DNA from: Spirometra erinaceieuropaei
Taxonomy: Eukaryota; Platyhelminthes; Cestoda; Diphyllobothriidea; Diphyllobothriidae
Assembly (NCBI GenBank): GCA_902702965.1
Contig: CACRXP010000142.1
Coordinates: forward strand, 115,164 to 179,163
Length of the DNA: 64,000 bases
Reading direction: 5' to 3'
Under the pieces are notes generated by a model. That model saw only the letters and a program-made list of their open reading frames with translations. It did not search any database and was not told the origin of the DNA. A program made the position numbers and the translations under genes. Below, piece after piece: positions 24,640 through 37,400 of this stretch; within the stretch, counting starts at the first letter, position 1; every line of letters begins with the position of its first letter.

Positions 24640-27600
24640 ATTGATTTGGCCTGTCGCTCGCATCTTCGCTTATATCGGCAATGATGATCATTGACAACAG
24701 GTGACCTAGAAGGCCCCCACAGTTAGAGCTGCATTGAGACAAAGTAGCCGGATGGATTGCCGTTTTCGCGTTACGCGACAAACGCTGCAGACAGCCGAGG
24801 AATGCGCGCTTTTTTTACAGAATGCCGGGCACGCAACGTTAGCCTACTCATTGCCTTACGCTCCGCAAATACGCCCTTCAGGTAGCCAATAGCGATCGTC
24901 AAGAGGCCAGTCAATGCCAAAACTGTCAACCCATTGAGGAGAAACAGAGTCAGAAATACTTAGTCTTGCACGAAATATTGCGCCTGTGAAATAGACCAGG
25001 CTCGTATGGGCCGCCCCAGTCCAGCCAACTCGCCGCACAAGAGGTTTTGCGCGAAATAAAGCCTTATCTTGATTATTGTCGTCTTGTTATTCCAATTAGA
25101 CCGTGTTGGCTAAGGCTAACTCCGCAATTTATGCATCAGGGCCTGTTCGCTTGCAAATTATGCGCAGGGAATATGGAGGGGAACGCCAAATTGCGGACTC
25201 GACTGTGCCATTCACCTGCGCTCTCCTCCCCGCCTCCGGTCTCTCGACTCTGTTTTGACACCGGGTCCAGGTACGGGAGGAGGAAAGAGTGCGATAGATG
25301 CTGTACAAGCCCACATTCACTATAAATCACGCACATAACAACGTCCCTGCTCTCATCTTGCTGTGGAACACACGGTGCCCATCGTCGGCAACGACGGTTG
25401 AACTGTAATGTGCAAAAGGCGTGTGCTAAATATTCATGGCTATTAATAGAAGAAAATTGTGAGACAAAGGTTGCACAAATATTTACCACACATGCATTCT
25501 TTCTAGTGTTTGCTTCTCCGCATTTTAGATAGCAGTTACACTTGACATTAAGTAAGCACTGTTGGAGTGCATTTGAGCGTGGGAACATAAAACAAACCGG
25601 CATATGTGTTCCTCAGTCTCCCACCGCATTTTAGAAAAAAGATTTATGCGCGTTGTGCTCTAGCCTTATTCTCGGACGAAAAATCTCGAATTCTAACGAC
25701 AATTATTTCAAGTGCTCATAAATGCTGACTTTTTCGGTGTATTTTAGTGACTTTCCGATTGCATTTGACATATTTATTTAGCGAGTATACGTTTGCTTTC
25801 GATAAATTCTCGTCAGGCCAGTACGTCCATATGGGGGCGGGGCACAAGTCAAAAATATCAGTTTACTACGTGTAACTCTCCGCGCCCTTCCGCTCTCACC
25901 TTGCCTTTGTCTTAAAACGAATTGCGCTGGAGCGCAATCTCCTAGTTTCCGACTTGTGTTCGTGTTGATGCGCATGCACTCTTCATTCGATTTCTCCAAG
26001 GTAGTTGCAACCCTCATCATTGTCGATTGTTTTCTGGGCAAGTGATGAAGGTTTGATTAACGCCAGCCTCTCCTCTTCATGCCTTCCTTACTTGTGCTTA
26101 CTTAATAAGCGACTTCAAAATTTGTCGTGTACAAACTCTCTGCTAACTTGACAACGAAATAATTATCTTAGTGACTCATACCTCTTCCCAGCGCAGGACC
26201 TACGTTCTAGAGTATACAAGGCACTGTTCTGGCGTCTAAAAATGATACTTCAGTAGTGCATCTTTGTAGCATTGCTCATGTGGAAGGTCACTACTAAGCG
26301 CAGAATCAATGAGCACCAAATTACCCATTTTGGTACTTTTGGGTGGGACTGACTAACAGAGCCACCTAAACGGGGCATGGGAATAGGAACCGCCTGCAAT
26401 ACGGGTGGTCTTGGGCCAAATTCCAGTGAAATTGGGGTCACGTTCAAGGATTGGCGTCTGGGGTTAGACTAAGGATTAGGTTTAAGACTTGATTCAAAGG
26501 CAACGGTAAGGTAAGTTAGGATCAAGTTTAAATAGTTAAGGCAAGGGCTCATTTTAACAGCAGATTTAACGTTTAATGCATGATGAGGTATAAGGTTGGA
26601 GCAACAGATTAGTTTTATATCAGGGTTATTATTAAGAATCGGCCTCTTCTGCCCTGTGAAACAGTTGGTCTGTTCAAATAGGCGCATGTGAAGTTCAGAG
26701 TAACTTGGCCTGTTTGCCATAACCAGCAGAGGAACTTATTTATTGCATGCGGACTAGGAGAACATCAAAAAAACAATGCATCCGAATATTGCGGTCGCAT
26801 CGGCCCACAATATGCTGTCGGTTGGCATGTGACGACTCAGCGCAATCAGCGCGGACACTAGGTTATCACAGCTAGGTCTATGATTAGTGCTTTTGAAACC
26901 TACTATCTGCCTTCTAAATATACTCCTCCTATTATCATCATCATCTTTGCGTGGCAAAATTCGTTACTATGAGAACAACTTTAAGTTTATTAAGTGGTTT
27001 TCCCTCCTGGTAGTACACGTAATAACTTAGAGCCCAGACACACGAGTTTCGCCAATCTTGCTCTGCTGTATGAAGTAGTTGTGTGCAGATTGGGCTCAGG
27101 GGTAGTTTTTCCAGTGTTATTTATATGCATTCTGGTAAATACATGCATGACCCTTCGACCTTCGCTTTTTACGCATACTTTACTCCAAGTCCGCACGTTA
27201 TTTTCCTAGAAAACAAAGCCAATTCATCCTTTTTTGACAATAGAAACAATCGAGTATGCAAACCCTTGCTTTTGTGCCTATAAAGGGCTTGAGTAGTTAA
27301 TTTGATAGCCCTCCAACCAGGCTTAGGAAAATGACCCGATTTAAGGTTGCTGCGAGGTTTGAGATGGTGGTTGCCGTAAGGGAAGTTGCTAGAGTTAGGT
27401 TTACGTTTGCCGTCTGCATATCGAATGTTTACGACAGTTCGCATGGGGAACGTCAATGCGGAACCTGGTGCTGGATACCATCAAGTGTAAGCTGAACCCT
27501 GGAATTGGAACCGAAAATTCGGATGCAACGGTTTCCGTTAACACCGACCTAGCATATTCCGCACGTCATATTTGATTGCTTTTCGTATACTACGCGATGT

Positions 27601-28308
27601 ATGTGATCAACTGCCGGAAATATCAGGGCACTTCCGCCGTTTGTTTTCTTTAAAAAAACGTTAAAAGCCGAATATACGGTCGGTAACCAATCGCAAGAAG
27701 TGTTGATTAAACCTTGCAAATGCAAATGCGGTTAAGACATATTGCTTACTTGTGCCTATAATATTATTTATCCTCCGGCATAATCCCGTAATCATTCAGA
27801 TACGCCAGACCGTTTCCATTTGAAGGCACTTAATTTTGACCATCTGCATTAAATGCGCTGAGTGATAAATTAATAGCTATGTAGCAGGTGCACTTTGTTT
27901 ATTTTCAATACCCTTATAAATGTGTTTTTAAAACGCACGTCTAACATATTCTTTCTTTCACCCATTTAGCAGCAAACTGTGTCTGTCTCAAGTAGTATAC
28001 TCGTGAAAAGGGTATATTTGGCTTTAAAACAAGGTTTTCGATTTCAAAATAATTTTAGCCCGATCTGCCATCATATTTGCAACAAGAGTTTTTTAACTAT
28101 TAGCTCCATGCCCTTCTTGCAAGAAAAACACAAGTCGGGATCATGTTCGGGATTGAGGTAGATCTGTGGGTGAGGGTTGGCTCAGAGTCACGTTTGGAGC
28201 AACGGTACAGGTTTATTTGCGTATATTGTTGGAGTGAGAACCCGAGAATATTTCTCCCTTTCCGGAATTATGCGCAGATCCACACTTACTACCTGCGCCG
28301 GACGTATC
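24640..28308. other. No gene recognised; diverged repeat at 25180-25410 and degenerate family B debris at about 27900-28120
   Basis: The longest open frame (25136-25603 minus, 155 codons) shows no motif I recognise and overlaps the diverged repeat also present at 6590-6885. Stretches at 26455-26530 and 27290-27440 are rich in GGTTAG/GGTTTA words, like old telomere-type repeats. Around 27950-28060 the order of words resembles the interior of family B elements. Confidence 0.4.
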
Positions 28309-29283
28309 TACAGTGCGTGACCTATCTCATGAAATGTTGGCTGAAATTCTGAACTGCGTTTTCGATTAAGAAGGATTACTTGGTCGCGGTTGTGATACTG
28401 ATTATCATAAGGCATACTCTTATAACACTTTGGACTCGGCAGGATGTCGGCTGTAAAATGCACTTCTTTTCAATCTCCTGTAGAAAGCGTGCTCGGTAAA
28501 ATAGGACTACTTAAGTAGCATGCATTTTTCCCATTGATTTTCGATGGTCTTGGAAGTTCAAATATATTTTATAGAAACCACAAGCAAAAATATGCTTTCT
28601 TTTAGTCAATCAATAGATAATTACGTCTTCTTTATATTTTATACTTAAGGAAGAAGTATAATTAGGTTTTAAAAAAGTATTCTAATTGTCGAAAAATTTG
28701 GAGCCTGATCATTCGTTGCATTAGCACTTAGTGATTTCACTCTACAAGGTGCATGCGTTCCGCATAAAGAAAATCCCATATTTTTCTATGTCATTAAAGA
28801 GATATCATACAGGGTCCATTAAAAAATGCAATGGATGCGGACCATGTTGTACATTTCATGAGGAGCAGTGGTAAACGGCCAGGTACGATGCGATGTGAAT
28901 GGACATATCGCGGTCTTAAAAAGTCTCATAATTAGAAACTTTTAAAAAACCAAAATATAAAAAAGACGTGATTCTCTATTGATTGACTGAAAGAAAGCAC
29001 ATTTTTGTTTGTGGTTTCTATAAAATATATTTGAATTTCCAAGACCATCGAAAATCAATGGGAAAAATGCATGCTACTTAAGTAGTCCTATTTTACCGAG
29101 CACGCTTTCTACAGGAGATTGAAAAGAAGTGCATTTTACAGCCGACATCCTGCCGAGTCCAAAATGTTATAAGGGTATGCCTTAAGATAATCAGTATCAC
29201 AAACGCGACCAAGTAATCCTTCCTAATCGAAAACGCATTTCAGAATTTCAGCCAACATTTCATGAGATAGGTCACGCACTGTA
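28309..29283. mobile_element. Family B long-TIR element (B3)
   Basis: Ends TACAGTGCGTGACCTATCTC and GAGATAGGTCACGCACTGTA are perfect inverted repeats, and the arms continue inverted for several hundred bp (AAAATGCACTTCTTTTCAAT against ATTGAAAAGAAGTGCATTTT). It is 975 bp, has no transposase, and is the cleanest B copy here. The outermost TA at each end is consistent with a TA target duplication. Confidence 0.92.
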
Positions 29284-30220
29284 TTCCCATGTTTTGTACA
29301 GGGAGCCGTATATTGACATGTTACTCACGTTTGCACGTTGGTTGATTTGCTACCGAAGTCGAGTGTGTTGTTGACCACGACAGTCCGCACGCTTGATTTC
29401 GACTGTAGCTTTGGAAGAGAAGGGTTCCAGTACAAACGGATGAGATTGTCTGCGACCTGTTTCAACAATTGACATCAAAACGGTGGCAGACATATATTTT
29501 TCTGTCAGCATCGATCCGAAGAGCGGTACACACACCTCTGTAAACCCAACAGCTTGCTTTTACTGATAATTTATTTTAGATAAAAATTCGCTTATTCACT
29601 TCCTCGCCAGGATATATGGAAATTTTCATAGGTTGCATTGATAGGCCATACTTGACAGCCAAGGGCCCAGACCCATGTTTCATTGATATTTTGTCACTGC
29701 ATGACGCATTTGCGCGGCGTCGGCTTCTGAGGAGGTCCCTTAGCCTTTCACGTACGCTTTCTGGCAGATTCTCCAGTTTTGGAGTTGCAGGTTCTTGATG
29801 TCCTCAAAAATTAATCACTACAAGTCATCACTAAGTGTCAAATAGACTACATTTCTGCAGCTTAACGACTAACTTCTGAGAGCATTCGTGTTCTTAATAT
29901 GCGTAAATCATTTATGACATTAACAACCTTTTTCCCGTTTTGCCTATCTGTGGTTACCTAGAAAAAAGGCGTTTATTTTAACAATATATTTTGAAAAACT
30001 TCGCACCCCTTGAGTCTAACGCTAAGCCCTAATTTTGGGATGAGCAGTCCCAATGCAAAATCCTCAGGGTGAGTTGTCGTAGAAATAGACTGCTTTCATG
30101 GACAACAAAAGTGACCGACCATTCATTATCAGAAAAAAGCAAACTGACTCTGAACTGACAATGTGACTAGAAACAGTCAACTCCAGTCTAGCTAAACGCT
30201 AACATGAAGAACAGCAAACT
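29284..30220 (-). other. Unique island with exon-like minus-strand sequence
   Basis: Two minus-strand open stretches lie between transposons. One spans about 29585-29790 (contains ESVRERLRDLLRSRRRA and MQPMKISIYPGEE, preceded by a possible acceptor AG). The other spans 29350-29560 (contains VCVPLFGSMLTEKYMSA, preceded by TTTACAG). Their splice phases do not join cleanly with the donor I can see, and I recognise no family. They may be host exons or chance. Confidence 0.2.
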
Positions 30221-31207
30221 TAGAGTAGGTGGGCTAACTCATGAAATGTCAAAAGAAATTCCAAAATGCGCTTTCGTTTCGAAAAGACTAATTAAGTGGG
30301 AATGTAAAACCAGTCATATGCAGCATAATTCTATAACGATTCAGTTACCACAGGATGCCGACTTTTGAAAGAACTTCCATCCGGTTACATGCAAACACTA
30401 CACTCTGTAAAACATGACCACTTAATTAGCATAAAGTCTTCTTACCGATTTTCGTTGCCCTTCAATGTCCCACTATAGTTCATGGAAAACATGCATAAAA
30501 ATACTCATTATTGTGCCCGTTCGGTAGCTAATTACGTCTTCCTCTAATTTTAAACTCGAAGGACGGACATTATGCCGTCTTGAAAGGGTTTTTCAGTTCC
30601 CGAATAGTGTCTATCCCGCTCTACCGTTATACTTTGATTCAGGTTTTTAAAACTACAAGCTGTATATTTTCCACGTACGCAAAATCATGCATTTCTCTAC
30701 GGTGAGAAAGGGAGAACATATAGGGTTCATAAAATTAAGCTGTGGATTTGATCTATATTGTTAACTTTACAAGCCACATTGGTAAATGCGGAGATTCAAC
30801 GATTGATGAACGGCCTATCTAAAAGTCCTACAATAAGAAACTTCTTGAAACCAAATTTGCTCCTCCTCCGAGTATACAATTGGAAGAAAACGCAATTATT
30901 TACCGAATGAGCAAAAGAATGAATATTTTTGTGCATGTTTTCCATGAACTATAAATAGACTTTTAGGGACATCGAAAATAAATGAGAAAAATTCATGCTT
31001 TTAAAGTAGTCATTTTCTACAGAGTGTAGTTTTTCCATGCAGCCGGAAGAAAATTCATTCGAAAGCCGGCATCCTGATGTAACTGAAATATTATAAAATT
31101 ATTTTGCAGGCTGGCTATTTTTACAACCCTACTTAATTAACTTTTTCGAAGCGAAAAGGCATTTCGTAATTTCGGTTGACATTTCATGAGTTAGCCCACC
31201 TACTGTA
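30221..31207. mobile_element. Family A long-TIR element (A4)
   Basis: It starts TAGAGTAGGTGGGCTAACTC and ends GAGTTAGCCCACCTACTGTA, with inverted arms containing CATGAAATGTCAA/TTGACATTTCATG and AGGATGCCGACTTTTGAAAG/CTTTCGAATGAA-type words. It is 987 bp, noncoding, and is the reference copy used to recognise other family A copies. Confidence 0.92.
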
Positions 31208-32071
31208 CGTCGACAAAGATAATGCATGTAATCAACTGTAAAATAGAAGCCCAAAACTTCACTTCCGGAATGAGCAGTTATAGGATTTAACCTCTTTTCT
31301 GTGAGTGTTTTCAGGGAGCTAGAGTCATCAAACCAATGGAGGGGACTGGAGTAAGACGAACCGTAATGACCACTGACAGGATGGAGGTGTGTGCCCATTG
31401 TGTAATTTCATGCATGTGAGATGGAGAGCAATACCGTACTATTAGCAGGCTCAAAATTACCATTTATGAGGATAAATAGTTGAAGGTGGCAGTTGTTATT
31501 ATTTTGGAATCTCCAAACCTGTGTATATGCATTTTTGCGTTGAAGTTCACTTATCACCTATCTTACCGACAGTTGTGATTGGGCATACACCTGTACAGAG
31601 TTGGTATTAAACACCACTCCGTTACACTCGGTTTTCGGTAGACTTTTCTGTGAGTTTGAATGTGCTAAAAACATTATTATACACAGTCTCTTAGTCTTGC
31701 AATGTTAGTTTTCTAAGCTGATCCCGCATTTGTCCTCTGTTTGATCAAAGTATCCGGAGATTGTCAAGGTGTTTAACGTGTTACGGACTTATTCCCATAA
31801 TGATCTCAAACGGTAGCCTGCTTACATAACTAAACGATACCGCAGGAAGGCGGTTTTAAGACAAGCCAAATTTTGGATATCAGCAGTAAGTCACCAGTAT
31901 GCATTTCATAACATACCTGCTAAAATTGAGCCTAAAAATATTTTATTCTACAGGATATCCTTCAAACGCACACATTCATTGCATAATGCAGCATGGAAAC
32001 TGAAAGCTATACATCAGAAGGCACATTCGGAACACCGGTGAAACCACTCACGGGCCCAAACCCCTCGCAGC
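31208..32071. other. No gene recognised
   Basis: Unique-looking spacer between A4 and B4. The minus open frame 31129-31398 overlaps the end of A4 and is not supported. Confidence 0.4.
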
Positions 32072-32724
32072 TACAGTGAGTGACCAATCTCATGAAATGC
32101 TCGCCTAAATTTTTCAATTTGTTTTCAATTAGGAAGGACTACTTAGCTGGGGTTGTAATGCTGATTACTATGCGGACCAATCCTACAATATATCCCAGAT
32201 TGCTACCTTTCTGTCGACCTCCTGTGAAAACTGCATTCAGTAAAAATGACTACTTAAATGACATGCATTTTTCACATTGATTTTCATTGGTCTTACAAAT
32301 TCGAATATATTTTACAAACATCATGCAAAGATATGCGTTCTTTCACTCGTTTAGTAGAAAATCACTTTGTCTTTTATGCCCGACGGTGTATATTAAAGTA
32401 TTTAAAAAGTTAACTAATTCCCGAGTAATTTCAAGCCTGATCAGCCATTGCAGTGCATGTTTTCTATAAAATATATTTAAATTTATAAGACCATTAAAAA
32501 TCAATGTGTTAAATGCGTGCTAATTAAGTAGTCATTTTTACCGAATGCAGTTTTCCCTACAGGTAAACAAAAAGTGTCTTCAAAAACTAACATTCTGGCA
32601 TGTCCGAAATATTGTAGGATTAGGATAATAAGCAGTGTCTCAACCACATCTACGTAATCCTTCCTAACCGAAAACGTATTTCAGAATTTCGGCCGACATT
32701 TCACGAGATCAGTCACTAACTGTA
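32072..32724. mobile_element. Family B long-TIR element (B4), internally deleted
   Basis: Ends TACAGTGAGTGACCAATCTC and GAGATCAGTCACTAACTGTA are inverted repeats. At 653 bp it lacks most of the central block present in B3 and B5, leaving little but the two arms. Confidence 0.9.
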
Positions 32725-32781
32725 CGTTATACAGCGGAACAAGATTGGTCAAACATGCTTTTCTGGGCTTTTTACTAGTAT

Positions 32782-33221
32782 CTATGCTCCAGTGCGGTAA
32801 ACCACCCAGTATCCGTAACCCTCGTATCTTTTAACACTGGTTTTCTGGAATACAGGCGCAAGAACGACTTTGAGTGAATTCAGAATGTGCGTAGTCGAAC
32901 TTGCGTGAGAGCGACTGTGAAGTGAGTTGACTGCTAGCCTGCGAAATACTTTCACTTGTCTGCAGTAGCTGAAATAAAGCAGCGAAGGTCACCAGTTGGC
33001 CAAGGTTGGCGCAAAATGATTGGTTAAGCGTACATCCAGTCGCCAACCGTCTACGATTAACTGCACTGGGGATGGAACCGAGATCGGCGTATTTCGATGA
33101 ACTAAACTGGACTGGTAACTTATAAATGGTTTAGCAAGCATTGCCTTGCAAATATCAGATACAGCAATACCTCTACCACCGAAGAAGGAAATAAGCAAAT
33201 AGGGGTGTTTTCAAAAGCTAC
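32782..33221 (-). CDS. Candidate host exons, possible COMM-domain protein fragment
   Basis: The minus-strand open frame from about 33221 to 32993 contains VQLIVDGWRLDVRLTN. The D-x-W-R-L-D-V pattern is the hallmark at the start of COMM domains (COMMD family, which act in endosomal sorting as the CCC complex). The frame then meets a GTGACC...TTTATTTCAG stretch (32992-32969) that could be a 24-nt intron. Splicing it would extend the frame to a stop at 32782. A 24-nt intron is shorter than the 31 and 36 nt introns in the kinase gene at 54.8 kb, and the later part does not look clearly COMM-like. Another frame is also open here. The island lies between B4 and B5, so the rest of any gene would be interrupted by transposons. 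Confidence 0.25.
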
Positions 33222-33583
33222 AATCCTCCCGCTAGTATATAAATATGCGACAAGGCGATGAAGGAAGAAATTAAGAGAGGTGAGAAGTACTGCAGTCGTA
33301 GTAGTGTAAATAAGGGTAACACGTGATTATGTAGCCGCACCTACTGTTGACCTCCTTAGTTATTATGAGTTGATGTGATTACGTCGGCACAGTGTTGCTG
33401 TACGTTGCGGTGTATGTTCTGTTGGCGGCCTTGTTTCCTTGTTGCCTTCTCTACCTTCTTTGGTCAAATGCCGGTGCCTGTTAGGCTTTCGGGCTGCGGT
33501 TGAGGGTTAGGGTTAGGGCTTAGCGCAACTATTTCTCAACCACTTTAGGTGCAATCACGCATTTCCAATAGCTCTCTCTTGCA
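33222..33583. other. No gene recognised; short TTAGGG run at about 33505-33522
   Basis: Contains GGTTAGGGTTAGGGCTTAG, a perfect short telomere-type run on the plus strand, the opposite orientation to the 7.8-kb array. Nothing else was recognised. Confidence 0.5.
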
Positions 33584-34488
33584 TACAGCGCGTGACCGAT
33601 CTCGTGAAATACTGGCCGAAATTCTGAAATACGTGTTCGATTAGGAAGGATTACTTAGGTGGGGTTGTTATTATTGATTAGCATGCAACACAACCCTTTA
33701 ACATTTAGGATTCACCAGGATGTCGGCTTTTGAATGTAACCCTTTGTGACCTCCTGCGTAAACCGCACTCGGTAAAAAAGGACTGCATTTTTGCTCGTTT
33801 GGTAGAATATCATATCGTCTTCGTATTTCATACCCGAGAAAAGAGTATATTTAGGCCTTAAAAAGTTTCTAGTTATGAAATGTTTAAGACCGTTCAATGT
33901 CCATGCATGCAGGATCGCACATGTCCGTTTACCAAGGCTCCTCATGAAACGTACAACACAGTCCAGATCCACTGCAAAATTTTATGAAATCTATGTGGTA
34001 TCGTCTTTAAGGCCTAGAAGAATATACGATCTTCCTTATGCGGAAAGCATGCAACTTGTAGACTGAAGTTGCTAAACGCTCATGCAATGGCAGATCATAC
34101 CGAAACTTATTCAGGAATTGAGGAACCTTTTAAAACCTAAATAGACATTCTCTTCGTGCATAAAATACGTAGACAATTTGGCTTTTAAACAAACAAACGA
34201 AAGAAAACATGCTTTTGTGCATGTTTTCCGTAAAATATGTTTAAATTTATAAGACTATAGAAAATCAGTAAGAAAAAGGTATTCCACTTAAAGAATCATT
34301 TTTTACCGAGTGTGGTCTTCAGGTCAAAAAGAAGTGCATTCAAAAGTCGACATCCTGGCGTATCCGAAATACCATAGGATTATGCTGCATGATAGTCAAT
34401 ATCACAACCCCACCTAAGTAATCTTTCCTAATCAAATACGCATTCCAGAATGTTGGCCAACATTTCGTGAGGTCGGTCACGCACTGTA
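33584..34488. mobile_element. Family B long-TIR element (B5)
   Basis: Ends TACAGCGCGTGACCGATCTC and GAGGTCGGTCACGCACTGTA are inverted repeats. Its interior (GTTTACCAAGGCTCCTCATG, ACAACACAGTCC) provides the uninterrupted reference that reveals the LINE insertion in B1. It is about 905 bp and noncoding. Confidence 0.9.
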
Positions 34489-37400
34489 CAACAACATGAC
34501 CTCGTCACCTGTGCGTTTCCCGGCCCCACGTGTACAAATCCCTATTACCACCGTTATCGTATTATAGGCGGCTGGGATTTGCTCACTTCAGCTGCGGCTA
34601 CATAATCACATCTGACCAAAATATGGTTCTCGAGCAGTCTGTATTTATTCTTTTAGGGAAATTTTGACGTATTTTACCGCTCAGTTGCAGAAGGGATCTA
34701 AATACCGATCAAGATTTAGTCCAATTCTTAAACTTTTACGCCAAATCAGATCATTCTTTTTCAATCTATCTTACATGCAAAATCAGACACTGAGGACGAC
34801 TTAGAGCCCGGGAAGATTACTGTGCACTGAAGAATGATAAAAAGTAATGGCCTCAAAAACATAGAGTAAAGAAAACCATTTCTGCCCATTTTGTAACCAC
34901 AGTCTTTCCCTGTATTTGGAAATTTAAGTTAAAATTCGGGAATGGCAGAATGACGAAGACCAATTAGTCGGAAATAGTCTTCTCATTCATCTCCATCATC
35001 TTCGGCAGTATTATTGTAAATCTTAAGTCTTAGTCGATTCTACACGGTCAGCACTAGCCAGAGCCTACTCCGGGTAGTCGAAATCAGATGCAGGCGTCAT
35101 TCATGAACCGTATGCACAGTAAAGGTCGCACCTCTGCGTGATGATTCAATCATTCTTGGCAGCTACTAGGCCAATAAACGAGGGTGAACTCTGAAAAAAC
35201 CTGTTTGTAGTACACCCAAGCTTCCACTCGGTAGAACGAAGTATACTAATCAACCGAAATCTTGCGTTCTTAAATATGCCCTAGGCCCGATTCCAAATTC
35301 CAATCACAGCATTTTAAGCTAAATTTTCAAGTCTCAGTACCTTTCGATTTTTCTGTAGGTTCCGAAAATTCAGACAACTGGAACATCCCGCTATTTCTCC
35401 AGTTAGACTTTATTAGACCAATGGACTTTGATCGAACAGATCAACAAATAGTTGTTCCTAGTTGATGTTCTCGGCTAAAAGCAAAGACAAGTTAGACACA
35501 AAAAAACCTTAATGAAAAGACTGTCGACACAATTATTCCCAGGAAACATATGTACTTACACGAGTAAACGAACACCGGCAACAAAATCCAATGTTTGAAA
35601 AACTTCCCAACAGTTCTGTTGTTGAAGGATTTGCCAATAAACCAGGCAACGTTTTGTGTTTTTTGTCTGATCAGACATGACGTTGGGATGCTTTCATATT
35701 TATGCATGAATACTCAAAATTCCGTTAAATGTGACCATTACAACCTATCAGATTTAGGGGAAAAATATTAACGATCAGGTCCAGAAATTAGCGTTCCCGA
35801 ATAAACTGTGAGAAATGTGTTAACCATCCTATTAATGAGGAAGTATGCCGGGAAAATCTTATGTCTACTGATATTAGCAATTAAATAGTGCCGCCTCTTC
35901 CTTAAAAAACGACACGATGATAAAAATATGATTCTAGATAAGTTTTCTAACAATCTTCGGGGCTATTTCACTATAATTCGCTACACGTCTAAGAAGCGGG
36001 TCTTACATGGGCCAGATGACAAATGTTACCCGGTCCAATATGTTTATTTGCATAGTTTGGCCGACGTTAGCTTATTTGACAGAGTGATAACTAAAGGGAC
36101 TTTGTAATTAGACCGCCTGTCGCCCATAACCTCTCTCTCTTCATATCGGCCGCAGCTGCTGACATTCCTAACCACAAAGGCGAAGCCGTCCTCAGATCCT
36201 ACCTGACAGTAAGACGCAATTCCGACCTCTCCCTCTGTCTTCTGATCCTATTTTTTACGCAAACCGCTTGTCTGTTTCTTTTGACTGCTTTTCTTTTATT
36301 CTTCACCTCCGACCGTTTTCCAATCATTCCTCTGCCACTACGCAAATCGCCCAAGAGCGTGTAAGGAAAAAACCACCCATTCCTTGTTTTCTGTCAGTTG
36401 ACCAGATGGCTTATTTCCCAGTTGTCTGCAACCACTCGGAAAATGAGAGATCTCGTGCAGGTAGAGAACGCTTGTTGCTAGAATAAACTGAATTGCCACG
36501 CCGTATAGTCCCTTCACAGAGAATTGGTAATCGGGTTCTTTAAAATATTTCCCGTTATGCCAAGTTGAGCAGCAGTGAGGAATATAACTGTTTTCGGTCT
36601 GCTCTTGGAACTGCCTAAAAATTCATCTCATTTTCCATTGGATGATTCTTCTTCCGAAGAACTCCACTGGTAGTTTGGGCAGGACACTGGCTGTGCGGAG
36701 TGCTGATTCCCAATGCATGGTGGAAAATTACGCACACATTGACACTGCTGATTGAAATGACTGTCAGAATCCAGCTTTCTTCCGAAATAATTGTTTGTAT
36801 TTTCCGAGCAATGTTGATGGTGTAGTTCATGAAATATGCCTCAATTAACGAACAATCACTTACCATTCTGAATGCCGTCCAAATAAGTCCACCAAAGCTC
36901 CAAATCAGTATTGAGTAATCTCCAGATAAATAAGAGTGTTAAATAAACACTACAAGTACCATTTTGTCGATTGGAGAAAAAGCGAGAGTGTCGAAAACGC
37001 GGAAATTCGTGCTTAACTAGTAGTCCCAAGTCTCGAAAGCATTCAATCTATCTTTACTCAGTAACGTTCAAAAACTACTCTTTTTCACACATTGTCATTA
37101 AATGTCTTTCAAGAACTAATGCCATATGAAATTATCCTAAAGCCGAAATTGTTGAGAAGGTAATCAGTAAACTTTCTCAGAATTCAGTAAGAAAGCTGAC
37201 AGAAGTCAGCCCTCCCGTCTCAGACCACGCTTTTCGACGGAAAAAATATCCTCTATTCATCCCTCGGTGAAATTTAGTTTTTTGACTTGATTCATCACAT
37301 ATTTACATGATTTTTTAAGAGCAGAAACGGTCCTATTGTAAGGAATCTTTGGCAGCGATATCGACTTCGGCTGCACTCCACTTAACATTTCTTCGATTTG

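Noticed and set aside
25136..25603. 155-codon minus-strand frame
   Set aside because: Overlaps a diverged repeat, shows no recognisable domain and no splice or start context.
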